Position numbers and translations under genes: made by a program. A stretch of 30,885 nucleotides of DNA from positions 7,333-38,217 of the forward strand of contig CAKXKM010000010.1 in the NCBI GenBank assembly GCA_934876235.1, read 5' to 3'. This DNA is from Collinsella sp. AF02-46-1. GTDB taxonomy: Bacteria > Actinomycetota > Coriobacteriia > Coriobacteriales > Coriobacteriaceae. The notes under the pieces were generated by a model. The model was not told the DNA's origin. It did not search any database and saw only the letters and a program-made list of their open reading frames with translations. This document shows positions 1 to 7,274 of this stretch, in pieces (position 1 is the stretch's first letter; every line of letters begins with the position of its first letter).

Positions 1-1002
1 CTTCTTGCCGGCAGCACATGCGAGCGGCTCGCGGGACAGGAAGAGGTATGGCCCTCCCTCATTACCGATATACGTGCCCATGTTGCCCAGGCTGCCCACG
101 CCACTATAGGTCGCCTCGATAGAAAACACGAAGGTATCGCCCATATATACGGCCTCGAAAGGCGAGACTGACGAGGGAAGGACTAGCTGGGCACGTTTGG
201 TGTTGTTGCCATCGGTCAGATCGATTGCCGTTATGCCGTAGTAGACGCCCTCGTCGTTGCGGACACGCGGCGAGATGGTCAAAATGCCGTCGCTCACGCG
301 CGGGGCCGACGCAAAGCGGCCCGTCGATTTCCAAATTGTCTCGGCCTTGGATTCATCAAGCGAGCGACGATAGCAAAACGAATCACTACTCGTTTTATTG
401 CCGCCTGCCGAAGGCATTTTATACCAGATGGCTGATGACCCGAACGCCGTAAACAGTGGCGGATCGTAGTCCTTGCCACCTCGATCGAGCTCAACCACGT
501 CGCCAGAGAGCGAAGCGCCCGACAGATTTTGAGCGTAGAGCTTCCACGATGAACTGGCAAAGTTCATCTCAACCCACGCAAACACGCCGTCGCCGGCACG
601 GACATTGTAAAAAGCATATCCCGTGCCCTCGATAGGATTCTCAATTAATGTGGTAAGCGAGCCATCGCCCAGGTTGAGCACACCGAGTGTGTTGGCGTGC
701 AGTGCCGATGCGGGCGCCATCATTGCCGCAGCATAGTCACCATCGCAGTAGTACAGCAACGTGCCCAGCGGCAGCGTCCACGATGCCGCCGGCTCAAGAT
801 CGATGTCAACTGCCTCGTACTCATCAGTGATCGAGACAATCTTCGAATCGTCCTTGATAACCTGCGGCTCGCCAGCGGCATCATCACTGGTGCCTGTTTT
901 TTTCGAACATCCGGCAAGCACCGTGGCAGCGCCCGCGGCAGCTCCACCGAGCACAAAGCCGCGACGCGATATTCCGTTCTTGATGTGGTCGGCGATACCC
1001 AT
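1..1002 (-). CDS. Tat-exported lipoprotein, C-terminus cut off by the window edge
   Basis: The frame is open from an ATG at 1002 to base 1, giving 334 visible residues and no stop. The N-terminus has a twin-arginine motif (SRRGFVL, residues 12-18), a hydrophobic Ala/Gly stretch and a lipobox LAGC, with the lipidated Cys near residue 32. The protein is therefore probably exported folded by Tat and anchored as a lipoprotein. The rest is rich in Gly, Ser, Asp and aromatic residues in short blocks such as GDGVFAW and MGDTFVFS, which resembles a beta-propeller. I cannot name a family. Its ATG overlaps the TAA of the TSCPD gene upstream (TAATG), so the two are probably translationally coupled. The substrate or partner is unknown. 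Confidence 0.8.
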   Translation of the reverse strand, partial: MGIADHIKNGISRRGFVLGGAAAGAATVLAGCSKKTGTSDDAAGEPQVIKDDSKIVSITDEYEAVDIDLEPAASWTLPLGTLLYYCDGDYAAAMMAPASALHANTLGVLNLGDGSLTTLIENPIEGTGYAFYNVRAGDGVFAWVEMNFASSSWKLYAQNLSGASLSGDVVELDRGGKDYDPPLFTAFGSSAIWYKMPSAGGNKTSSDSFCYRRSLDESKAETIWKSTGRFASAPRVSDGILTISPRVRNDEGVYYGITAIDLTDGNNTKRAQLVLPSSVSPFEAVYMGDTFVFSIEATYSGVGSLGNMGTYIGNEGGPYLFLSREPLACAAGKK

Positions 1003-1265
1003 TAGGCGATCTCGGCGCGAGCGGCCTCGATAGCGCGCGTAAGCTGATCGGCGCAAGAGGTCTTCTTCATGCCGCAGGTATTGCCGGCAAGAACCTCGAT
1101 CACGCGGTCAGCAGGAGCGCCCTCGACCAGTTTGGAGATGGCCTTGAGGTTGCCATCGCAGCCGCCGGTAAACTCAACGCCCAGCACCTTGCTGCCGTCA
1201 TCGGAAAGGTCAAGGTGAATATTGCGAGAGCATACACCCTGCGGCTTGTAATCAAACGAAATCAT
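1002..1265 (-). CDS. TSCPD domain protein (small conserved protein)
   Basis: This 87-residue protein starts ISFDYKPQGVCSRNIHLDL and contains GGCDGNLKAI and a C-terminal NTCGMKKTSCADQL. This is the pattern of the small stand-alone TSCPD-type proteins (TIGR03905-like), whose conserved cysteines suggest metal or nucleotide binding. Related TSCPD domains occur at the C-terminus of some ribonucleotide reductases. The function of the stand-alone form is not established. The ATG at 1265 is preceded by GAGAGGGG. The stop codon overlaps the start of the lipoprotein gene, so the two form an operon. The family call is by motif recognition. Confidence 0.8.
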   Translation of the reverse strand: MISFDYKPQGVCSRNIHLDLSDDGSKVLGVEFTGGCDGNLKAISKLVEGAPADRVIEVLAGNTCGMKKTSCADQLTRAIEAARAEIA

Positions 1266-1329
1266 GCGATCCCCTCTCAGAATGTTATTCGAGACGACTA
1301 TTATCCCCGTCTTTCCCTAAATGCAACGA

Positions 1330-1367
1330 GGCGCTTTGCCGGCAACACACATTACCAGCAAAGCGCC
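1330..1367 (-). terminator. possible terminator after purB
   Basis: An inverted repeat GGCGCTTTGC / GCAAAGCGCC (10 bp stem, 18-base loop) lies 27 bases downstream of the purB stop. The following bases on the minus strand are only moderately T-rich (TCGTTGCATTT), so this is a weak or imperfect intrinsic terminator. Confidence 0.4.
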
Positions 1368-1393
1368 CTAAAAAGCTAACGTTATGCCCGAAC

Positions 1394-2740
1394 CTACTCG
1401 AAGCTCAGCTGCTCCAGACGATCAAAGACCGTGTCGATACGGGTGAGGAAGTCCCACGGATCAAAGATCTCGTCGAGCTTCTCCTGACTGACGGTGCAGC
1501 GCGGGTCGGCCTCGAGACGCTCCTTAAAGGTGGGGCCGGAGACACAATCCTGCACCTCGCGCCAGGTTGCCATGGCGTTCTCCTGCACAATGGCGTACGC
1601 GTCCTCGCGGGTGATGCCCGTGTCGACGAGGGCCAGCAGCACCTTGGAGGAGAAGATGAGGCCGCGGGTCTTATTGAGGTTGGCCATCATGCGGGCAGGG
1701 TACAGCTGCAGGCCGTCGATAACGCGGATGAGGCACTGGAACATGTGGTCGAGGGCGATGAAGCTGTCGGCCTGGGCGACACGCTCGGCAGAGGAGTGCG
1801 AAATGTCACGCTCGTGCCACAGGGCGACGTTATCGAAGGCAACCTGGGCGTTGGACTTCACGACGCGCGACAGACCGCAGACCTTCTCCATGGTGATCGG
1901 GTTGCGCTTGTGCGGCATGGCGGAGCTGCCCTTTTGACCCTTGCGGAACGGCTCCTCGGCCTCGAGCGTGTCGGTCTTCTGCAGATTGCGGACCTCGGTA
2001 GCGATGCGCTCGCAGGTGGCCGCCGTGGTAGCGAGGACGCCGGCGAGGTAGGCGTGATGGTCGCGGGAGATGACCTGCGTGGACAGCGGATCGTGAACCA
2101 GACCCAGGTGCTCGCAGACATATTCCTCGACAAACGGTTCAATGGAGCTATAGGTACCGACGGCACCCGAGATAGCGCCAAAGGCAACGTTCTTACGGGC
2201 GTCCTCAAGACGATCCAGGTCGCGCTTGAGCTCCCAGGCCCAAGAGCCAAACTTCATGCCGAAGGTCATCGGCTCGGCATGGATGCCATGGGTGCGGCCG
2301 GCGCAGAGTGTGTTGCGCTCCTCAAAGGCGCGACGCTTGCAAATCTCGCCGAGTTTTTTGACGTCCTCGATAATCAGGTCACAAGCCTGGGTGAGCTGGT
2401 AGCACAGAGCAGTGTCGCCCAGATCGGAGCTGGTCATGCCATAGTGAACCCAGCGGCTGGGCTTGGGGTCGCCCTCGGGAACATCGGCATCGATGTATTC
2501 CTTCATGTTGGTCAGGAAGGCAATGACGTCGTGGCGCGTGACTTCCTCGATCTCGTCGACCTTTGCCTTCTCAAAGCTGGCATGGTCGCGGATCCACTGG
2601 GCTTCGTCTTTAGAAATGCCGATCTTGCCGAGCTCCGCCTGGGCCTCGCAGGCCAGAACCTCGATCTCCTGCCAAATGGCATACTTGTTCTCGAGGGAGA
2701 AGATATGTCCCATCTCCGGGCGGGTATAGCGATCGATCAT
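1394..2740 (-). CDS. purB: adenylosuccinate lyase
   Basis: PurB removes fumarate from SAICAR and from adenylosuccinate, serving two steps of purine synthesis in the cytoplasm. The 448-residue protein is of normal length. It shows the fumarase/aspartase superfamily signature GSSAMPHKRNP at residues 271-281, TSSD at 103-106 and the GRTHGIHAEP segment with His151, all expected active-site elements. The ATG at 2740 follows AAGGAG with good spacing. No purine genes are adjacent, so it appears to be transcribed alone. A TACAAT box lies upstream near 2785, but no convincing -35 goes with it. Confidence 0.97.
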   Translation of the reverse strand: MIDRYTRPEMGHIFSLENKYAIWQEIEVLACEAQAELGKIGISKDEAQWIRDHASFEKAKVDEIEEVTRHDVIAFLTNMKEYIDADVPEGDPKPSRWVHYGMTSSDLGDTALCYQLTQACDLIIEDVKKLGEICKRRAFEERNTLCAGRTHGIHAEPMTFGMKFGSWAWELKRDLDRLEDARKNVAFGAISGAVGTYSSIEPFVEEYVCEHLGLVHDPLSTQVISRDHHAYLAGVLATTAATCERIATEVRNLQKTDTLEAEEPFRKGQKGSSAMPHKRNPITMEKVCGLSRVVKSNAQVAFDNVALWHERDISHSSAERVAQADSFIALDHMFQCLIRVIDGLQLYPARMMANLNKTRGLIFSSKVLLALVDTGITREDAYAIVQENAMATWREVQDCVSGPTFKERLEADPRCTVSQEKLDEIFDPWDFLTRIDTVFDRLEQLSFE

Positions 2741-2842
2741 AGCGGCTCCTTTTTGGTTATTGGCACGTTGGTCGTAACTTAACCATTGTACCGTGCGCGG
2801 GTGCGAGTATGGGCAGCAGGCATTAACCTAACATTTTGGAAT

Positions 2843-2901
2843 TGGAGCGGGCATGGGGACATCCGCGCATTTGCTTCGCAAATCCGCACCGGCTGCGGTC
2901 G
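2843..2901. repeat. 59-bp direct repeat, copy A, starting with tRNA-Gly 3'-end sequence
   Basis: Copies A and B match at 55 of 59 positions by hand alignment. Copy A begins TGGAGCGGGCA, which on the minus strand is the 3' end of the nearby tRNA-Gly gene including CCA. The unit then contains two adjacent hairpins: ATTTGC-TTC-GCAAAT (2869-2883) and CCGCA-CCGGC-TGCGG (2884-2898). No gene is supported in this region. Confidence 0.8.
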
Positions 2902-2973
2902 ATCTCCTCGGATTCACGGAGACGATGGGGAAGACTTTGTTGAATTGGCCGTCCCAAGGTCTCCCGCGCTCGA

Positions 2974-3032
2974 TGGAGCGGGCAACGGGACGTCCGCGTA
3001 TTTGCTTCGCAAATCCGCACCGGCTGCGGTCG
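2974..3032. repeat. 59-bp direct repeat, copy B, starting with tRNA-Gly 3'-end sequence
   Basis: This is the second copy, 131 bases after the first. Its first 18 bases (TGGAGCGGGCAACGGGAC) are identical to the 3' end of the tRNA-Gly gene at 3165-3182. The same hairpin pair follows at 3000-3014 and 3015-3029. Confidence 0.8.
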
Positions 3033-3110
3033 CCTATCGGCGACCTTGCCTGCTCGCTATAAACGCTTCGCGTTTATTTAACGCTCGCACCCTGTCGGGT
3101 TCGAGTCCCG
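3028..3110. repeat. hairpin series and inverted tRNA T-arm copy
   Basis: Directly after copy B come GGTCGCC-TATC-GGCGACC (3028-3045) and ATAAACGC-TTC-GCGTTTAT (3059-3077), both perfect stems. At 3096-3110 lies CGGGTTCGAGTCCCG, the reverse complement of the tRNA-Gly T-arm segment at 3177-3191. Together with the two direct repeats this fills most of the roughly 420 bases between purB and the tRNA. It looks like accumulated tRNA-derived and palindromic debris rather than coding sequence. Confidence 0.65.
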
Positions 3111-3120
3111 GCACTTTATT

Positions 3121-3154
3121 GAAAAAGGCACAGTAACGAAACGTTACCGTGCCT
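3121..3154 (-). terminator. intrinsic terminator of the tRNA-Gly gene
   Basis: AGGCACAGTAACG - AAA - CGTTACCGTGCCT forms a 13-position stem with one mismatch (3126-3154). On the minus strand it is followed by TTTTTC. It sits 10 bases after the tRNA 3' end. Confidence 0.85.
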
Positions 3155-3164
3155 GAAATTCGAA

Positions 3165-3239
3165 TGGAGCGGGCAACGGGACTCGAACCCGCGAGTGTCA
3201 GCTTGGGAAGCTGATGCCTTACCACTTGGCGATGCCCGC
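3165..3239 (-). tRNA. tRNA-Gly (anticodon CCC)
   Basis: On the minus strand the gene begins GCGGGCA and ends TGCCCGC-T-CCA, giving a perfect 7-bp acceptor stem, U73 as expected for bacterial tRNA-Gly, and an encoded CCA. The anticodon arm is TCAGC-TTCCCAA-GCTGA, so the anticodon is CCC (reads GGG). The T-arm is CGGGTTCGAGTCCCG. It stands alone with its own promoter and terminator. Confidence 0.95.
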
Positions 3240-3252
3240 TTGTGTGTTGGCT

Positions 3253-3282
3253 AGTATAACGCGGTTGTCTTGTTCGATACAA
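3253..3282 (-). promoter_or_regulatory. likely promoter of tRNA-Gly
   Basis: On the minus strand, TTGTAT (3277-3282) and TATACT (3253-3258) are separated by 18 bases. This would start transcription about 7 bases before the tRNA 5' end. The -10 is good and the -35 is moderate. Confidence 0.55.
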
Positions 3283-3536
3283 GGGTGGCGATACTTGTTT
3301 TAGCTGTGGAGATTCGTTTGAAAATCGCGTCAATTGTGGAGACGAGGACCTTTGACTTCCTGTTCACCTTATCTTCTACCTGCGCTTTTGCTTGATTGTT
3401 GTATTTGAGCTCAATTTGTCAGGAATTGGGCAAGCTTTTGGTCAGGCTCCGGTACTTACCCGCATGAACCTCGGGGGTAGCCTCATCCTACGCGTCGCAA
3501 CGTCCCCATGCGGCGCACGAGGGATAAGGAGCAGCC

Positions 3537-6500
3537 ATGTCCAACGCACCCACGCACTCTGTCCACAGCGCAATCGCAACAGGTCCGCTGCTCCTGCTCC
3601 TCTTCCTGCTGTTCGGCTACCTGGCACCGGGAGCCGCATTTGCCGTCGATGGCTACGACCAGCTCGGCTTCCGCACTATCAGCGATGATTGTGGGCCGTT
3701 CTTCATCGGCAAGTATGAAGCTCAAGACGCCTCGATTGCCTACTGCATGAACCAGGAACGCCCCGGGCCCACCAAGCCGGGCGGCCCATGGCTCAACTTT
3801 GATCAAGGCTGGGTGTGGCTCGACGACGAGTTCGCGGCAATCGTTTGTCACGGATATCCTACCGCCACGTCGTTTGGCGGTTACCATCTTTCACCCGATC
3901 GCGCCCGCGCCGCCACCCAACTCGCCGTATGGATGCTCAACGGCACTACCCATGTCGACGGCACCTACTCCTACACGACCGCTCAGGGCAAAACCAAGAG
4001 CGGGCACTTTACCGCCGACGATGAAGTCGTGGCGGCGGCGCGGTGGCTCCACGACAGCGCAAAATCAGGAAGCATCAAAGCCGCTCCGCACCGCGCGCGA
4101 CGCTATCTAGGAACCGTATCGGGCGGCAGCAGACGTCAAGACATGCTCTATGTACTGCCGGCGGTCTCTGTTTCCTTCCAAAAGCAGTCTGCGAACACTG
4201 TTATTACCAGCGGAAACAATACCTATCAGTTTACCGGGGCAACATTCGATGTTTTTGAGAGCGCCGGCGACGCACATGTCGGCACCATCAAGATGGACGG
4301 CAACGGTCGAGCACAGGCAACACTTCTGCCCAATACGGCATACTACCTAGTTGAAACGAAGGCGCCGGCCGGCTATGTCCCCCGTCGTGATCGCATCGCC
4401 TTTACCACGGGGAATGACGGTGGACAGGTCGCCATTGATGAACAGCCCGGCACCATCAACCTGTGTATCGTAAAACTCGATGCCGCGACGAATGCCGGCC
4501 CCCAGGTGGGATCTTCACTCGCAGGAGCAGAGTTCACGTGTGTGTCGCAATCAACCCCTGGATGGGCGCAAATCCTCACGACCGACGAAAGCGGTCGAGC
4601 CACCCTCACCGATGTCCCCCTAGGAACCTTTACCATCTATGAATCAAAAGCCCCCGAGGGCTACCTGCCATCCAACGATAGCTGGTCCTATACCGTTAGA
4701 GCCGACCAGCTCGGTGATTCAGGCGTGGTCGAGATCGAATCGCGCGTTTCCGATATCCCCATTGCGTTTGACCTTGAGATTTCCAAATTCAAGGACTACG
4801 GCAATAGCGATCAATCCGGCCTGGAGCAGCCGGCAGGAGGTGTTGTCTTTGAGGTTGTCGGCAACAGCTCTCAGCAGGTTGTTGGCACACTGACCACAAA
4901 CATCTATGGCTTTGCCTCCACCAAAGATCAGCCCGAAGCATGGTTTGGCGCAGGCAAGCGACCCGCCGGTGTCCACGGAGCCATCCCATACGACCGCGCC
5001 GGCTACACCGTTCGTGAGGTTCCGGAAACCGTCCCAGAGGGTTTTAAACGTGCAGGGGAATGGACCGTCGAGGCCAATCAGATTTCCGACGGCGCCGAGC
5101 TTCAATATATCGTGGACAACCACGCTCTGTCGACGCATCTCCAGATTGTAAAACGCGATGCCCAAACAGGCGCTTCTGTTCCCCTAGCCGGATTCGCCTT
5201 CCAACTCCTCGACAGCAATCACGAACCTGTCTCACAAACTTGCTGGTATCCAGCACATAACGTAATGGATACCTTTACGACTGACGCGACCGGGACCGTC
5301 ACACTGCCCGAATCGCTCGTGCCGGGCACCTATTATGTACGCGAAACCTCGGCCAAAGAGCCCTATCTTGTCGGCAAAGAGATCGAGGTAAACATACCCG
5401 CCGATATAAACCTAACGCCCGTTGCAATCGTCTCGTATTATGACCACGCCGCGACCGGAAACATCAGGATCGTTAAAACCGATGCCGTAGACGGCAGCAG
5501 CCTCGCGGGCGCCATCTTTGAGATCCGTGCCTCAGGTGATATCGTGCGCCCCGACGGTAGCATTGCCGCGCTCGACGGCGAGGCTGTCGCTACCGTCACG
5601 ACGGATGAAACTGGAGAAGCACGCGCGGACGACCTCCCGCTGGGATCTGGCACCGCACGCTACGAGGTTGTCGAGACTCAAGCGCCGACCGGCTTCTTGC
5701 TCGACCGGACGCATCATATCGTCGACCTTACCTATGCCGACCAGAAAACACCCGTTGTGGAAGCACGGCTTAACGTATCCGACGATTACACCAAGGTTGA
5801 TATCTCCAAGGTCGATGCAAGCGGAGAGCAGGAAGTGAAAGGCGCACAGCTCACCTTATATGGTCCCGATAAAACCGAAATAGACTCCTGGACCTCATCC
5901 GACAAGCCGCACCGCATCGAACATCTTGCACCCGGTACCTACTCGTTGCGCGAAACGATGTCTCCGCGGACCTATGACCTTGCCGAGGAGATAACGTTTG
6001 AAATAAAGGATACGGGAGAAGTCCAATCCGTCGCGATGAAGGATGCGCCCATCGAGATCAAAGGACAGGTCGACAAGCGTCAGGAGCTTGTCCAACCTAT
6101 CGGGAAGGGTCTGCTGGCCAACGGCGATGGTAAAAATCGCGCCGCAACGCAAACCAATACGGACGGTCTTTTCTCCTATACCATCGACGCTCGAAACGAT
6201 TCAGCTACCTGGGTTGATGAGTTCACAATTACCGATGATCTTGAGTGTGCCGAGGACGATACGGCGAGATTCGTCTCAATCGAAACCCCCGTCGCCATCG
6301 GCGACCTCAACGGTCTGTGCAACGTGTGGTATCGCACGACGCCGTTGGACTCGACAGACGTCGATGAGCCGGCAAACGCGACGCTTGACGATGGGCACGA
6401 AAATCCTTGGCTTGAGTCCGACGAAGTAAAAGAGAGTCTGGGTGAAGATTGCCGCCTCGTCGATTACGACGGCTGGCACCTCTGGAAGGCGGATGTCTCG

Positions 6501-6968
6501 ACCACGGAATCCGCCACACTCGAGGCGAAAGAACTCGACCTTGCATCCAATACCGTCGTAACGGGCATTCGCATTGAATACGGTGCGGTAGCCGCCGACT
6601 TTACGACTCGAAGCGATACGGATTCTTGGACCCGCGATGATCTCAAAGATGAGCACGACGACCTTGACGATGCCAAAGCAATCCTTGGCACAGATGCTCG
6701 GGGCGCAGTCGTGCACATGCAGGCAACGTCGGCTTACACACCCCAAACTGCACTCACCAACAGCGCACGCGTCGATCTTTGCCGCAACGGCGGCGGCGAT
6801 AAACTTGAGTCACATGACGAGGACCGTGTCATTCAACGCTGTACCCTACCGCAGGACCTACCGGCAACAGGATCAGCTCCCATCGCCGCTTGCATCACCG
6901 CGCTCCTGACCTCGGGTGCCGCAGCCCTATGGTTCGCTCGCCTTAGGTCAATCCCAAAGAAGCGCTAG
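3537..6968 (+). CDS. sortase-anchored thioester-domain / Cna-B repeat surface adhesin
   Basis: This 1143-residue cell-wall protein has a signal peptide with a long Leu-rich core, probably cleaved after AFA (residue 36). Residues about 38-200 look like a thioester domain: YCMNQ with Cys70, VCHGYPT, and ATQLAVW with Gln128. In this family Cys and Gln form an internal thioester that can bond covalently to host surfaces. At least six Cna-B-like modules follow (about 210-865), each with a Lys near the start (IVKLDA, IVKRDA, IVKTDA, ISKVDA) and a late Glu segment (VETKAPAGY, YESKAPEGY, VETQAPTGF), typical of intramolecular isopeptide bonds. A further Asp-rich module runs to about 1100. The C-terminus has the sortase signal LPATG (1108-1112), a hydrophobic segment and the basic tail KKR. 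The ATG at 3537 follows AAGGAG. No sortase or pilin gene is in the window, so a stand-alone adhesin is more likely than a pilus subunit. The 297 bases before it hold the tRNA promoter and nothing else that I can support. Confidence 0.92.
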   Translation: MSNAPTHSVHSAIATGPLLLLLFLLFGYLAPGAAFAVDGYDQLGFRTISDDCGPFFIGKYEAQDASIAYCMNQERPGPTKPGGPWLNFDQGWVWLDDEFAAIVCHGYPTATSFGGYHLSPDRARAATQLAVWMLNGTTHVDGTYSYTTAQGKTKSGHFTADDEVVAAARWLHDSAKSGSIKAAPHRARRYLGTVSGGSRRQDMLYVLPAVSVSFQKQSANTVITSGNNTYQFTGATFDVFESAGDAHVGTIKMDGNGRAQATLLPNTAYYLVETKAPAGYVPRRDRIAFTTGNDGGQVAIDEQPGTINLCIVKLDAATNAGPQVGSSLAGAEFTCVSQSTPGWAQILTTDESGRATLTDVPLGTFTIYESKAPEGYLPSNDSWSYTVRADQLGDSGVVEIESRVSDIPIAFDLEISKFKDYGNSDQSGLEQPAGGVVFEVVGNSSQQVVGTLTTNIYGFASTKDQPEAWFGAGKRPAGVHGAIPYDRAGYTVREVPETVPEGFKRAGEWTVEANQISDGAELQYIVDNHALSTHLQIVKRDAQTGASVPLAGFAFQLLDSNHEPVSQTCWYPAHNVMDTFTTDATGTVTLPESLVPGTYYVRETSAKEPYLVGKEIEVNIPADINLTPVAIVSYYDHAATGNIRIVKTDAVDGSSLAGAIFEIRASGDIVRPDGSIAALDGEAVATVTTDETGEARADDLPLGSGTARYEVVETQAPTGFLLDRTHHIVDLTYADQKTPVVEARLNVSDDYTKVDISKVDASGEQEVKGAQLTLYGPDKTEIDSWTSSDKPHRIEHLAPGTYSLRETMSPRTYDLAEEITFEIKDTGEVQSVAMKDAPIEIKGQVDKRQELVQPIGKGLLANGDGKNRAATQTNTDGLFSYTIDARNDSATWVDEFTITDDLECAEDDTARFVSIETPVAIGDLNGLCNVWYRTTPLDSTDVDEPANATLDDGHENPWLESDEVKESLGEDCRLVDYDGWHLWKADVSTTESATLEAKELDLASNTVVTGIRIEYGAVAADFTTRSDTDSWTRDDLKDEHDDLDDAKAILGTDARGAVVHMQATSAYTPQTALTNSARVDLCRNGGGDKLESHDEDRVIQRCTLPQDLPATGSAPIAACITALLTSGAAALWFARLRSIPKKR

Positions 6969-6975
6969 CGCGATG

Positions 6976-7013
6976 AAAAAGCGGGCGAGCCAGTCCCCCG
7001 GCTCGCCCGCTTT
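6976..7013. terminator. bidirectional terminator between the adhesin and the 7035 gene
   Basis: A 14-bp GC-rich stem, AAAGCGGGCGAGCC (6978-6991) with GGCTCGCCCGCTTT (7000-7013), has an 8-base loop. The minus-strand exit runs TTTTTC and the plus-strand exit TTTC, so it can end both convergent units and is stronger for the leftward one. Confidence 0.85.
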
Positions 7014-7034
7014 CAATCATCTAAATCGCCGCAT

Positions 7035-7253
7035 CTACTCTGCAGACGAAGATCCACCATCAACGATTGCCTGCTCGGACTCAGGAATCCCATCGGCGCC
7101 CGTGCTCTGTTCTTGCTCCACCTCTTCGCTGATTGCGGAGGCGGGGGTCGAGCCCTTCGCGCCCACGATGTAGGCAGCTCCAAACCCTAACGCAATGGCA
7201 ATCAAGGTCAAAATCACGTAGACAGGCCAATGGCGCTTAATATACGAAAACAC
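7035..7253 (-). CDS. small membrane protein with acidic tail
   Basis: This 72-residue protein starts with GTG at 7253, 6 bases after AGGAG. It has a short basic N-terminus (FSYIKRHW), one transmembrane segment (about residues 10-32) and a tail rich in Glu, Ser and Gly (EEVEQEQSTG and onward). I recognise no family. It lies 21 bases downstream of the M28-like gene on the same strand, so they are probably co-transcribed and may act together at the membrane. The bidirectional terminator follows its stop. Confidence 0.75.
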   Translation of the reverse strand: MFSYIKRHWPVYVILTLIAIALGFGAAYIVGAKGSTPASAISEEVEQEQSTGADGIPESEQAIVDGGSSSAE

Positions 7254-7274
7254 GTTGACTCCTTAGAGCTCCGT

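Noticed and set aside
1745..2782. 345-residue open frame on the plus strand
   Set aside because: Antisense to purB and without motifs.
2869..3077. CRISPR array in the hairpin and repeat block
   Set aside because: There are only two direct repeats of 59 bases, with no regular short spacers and no cas genes.
2786..3136. open frames of 116 and 69 residues in the repeat block
   Set aside because: They run through hairpins and tRNA-derived repeats, have no ribosome site and repeat the same peptide because of the DNA repeats.
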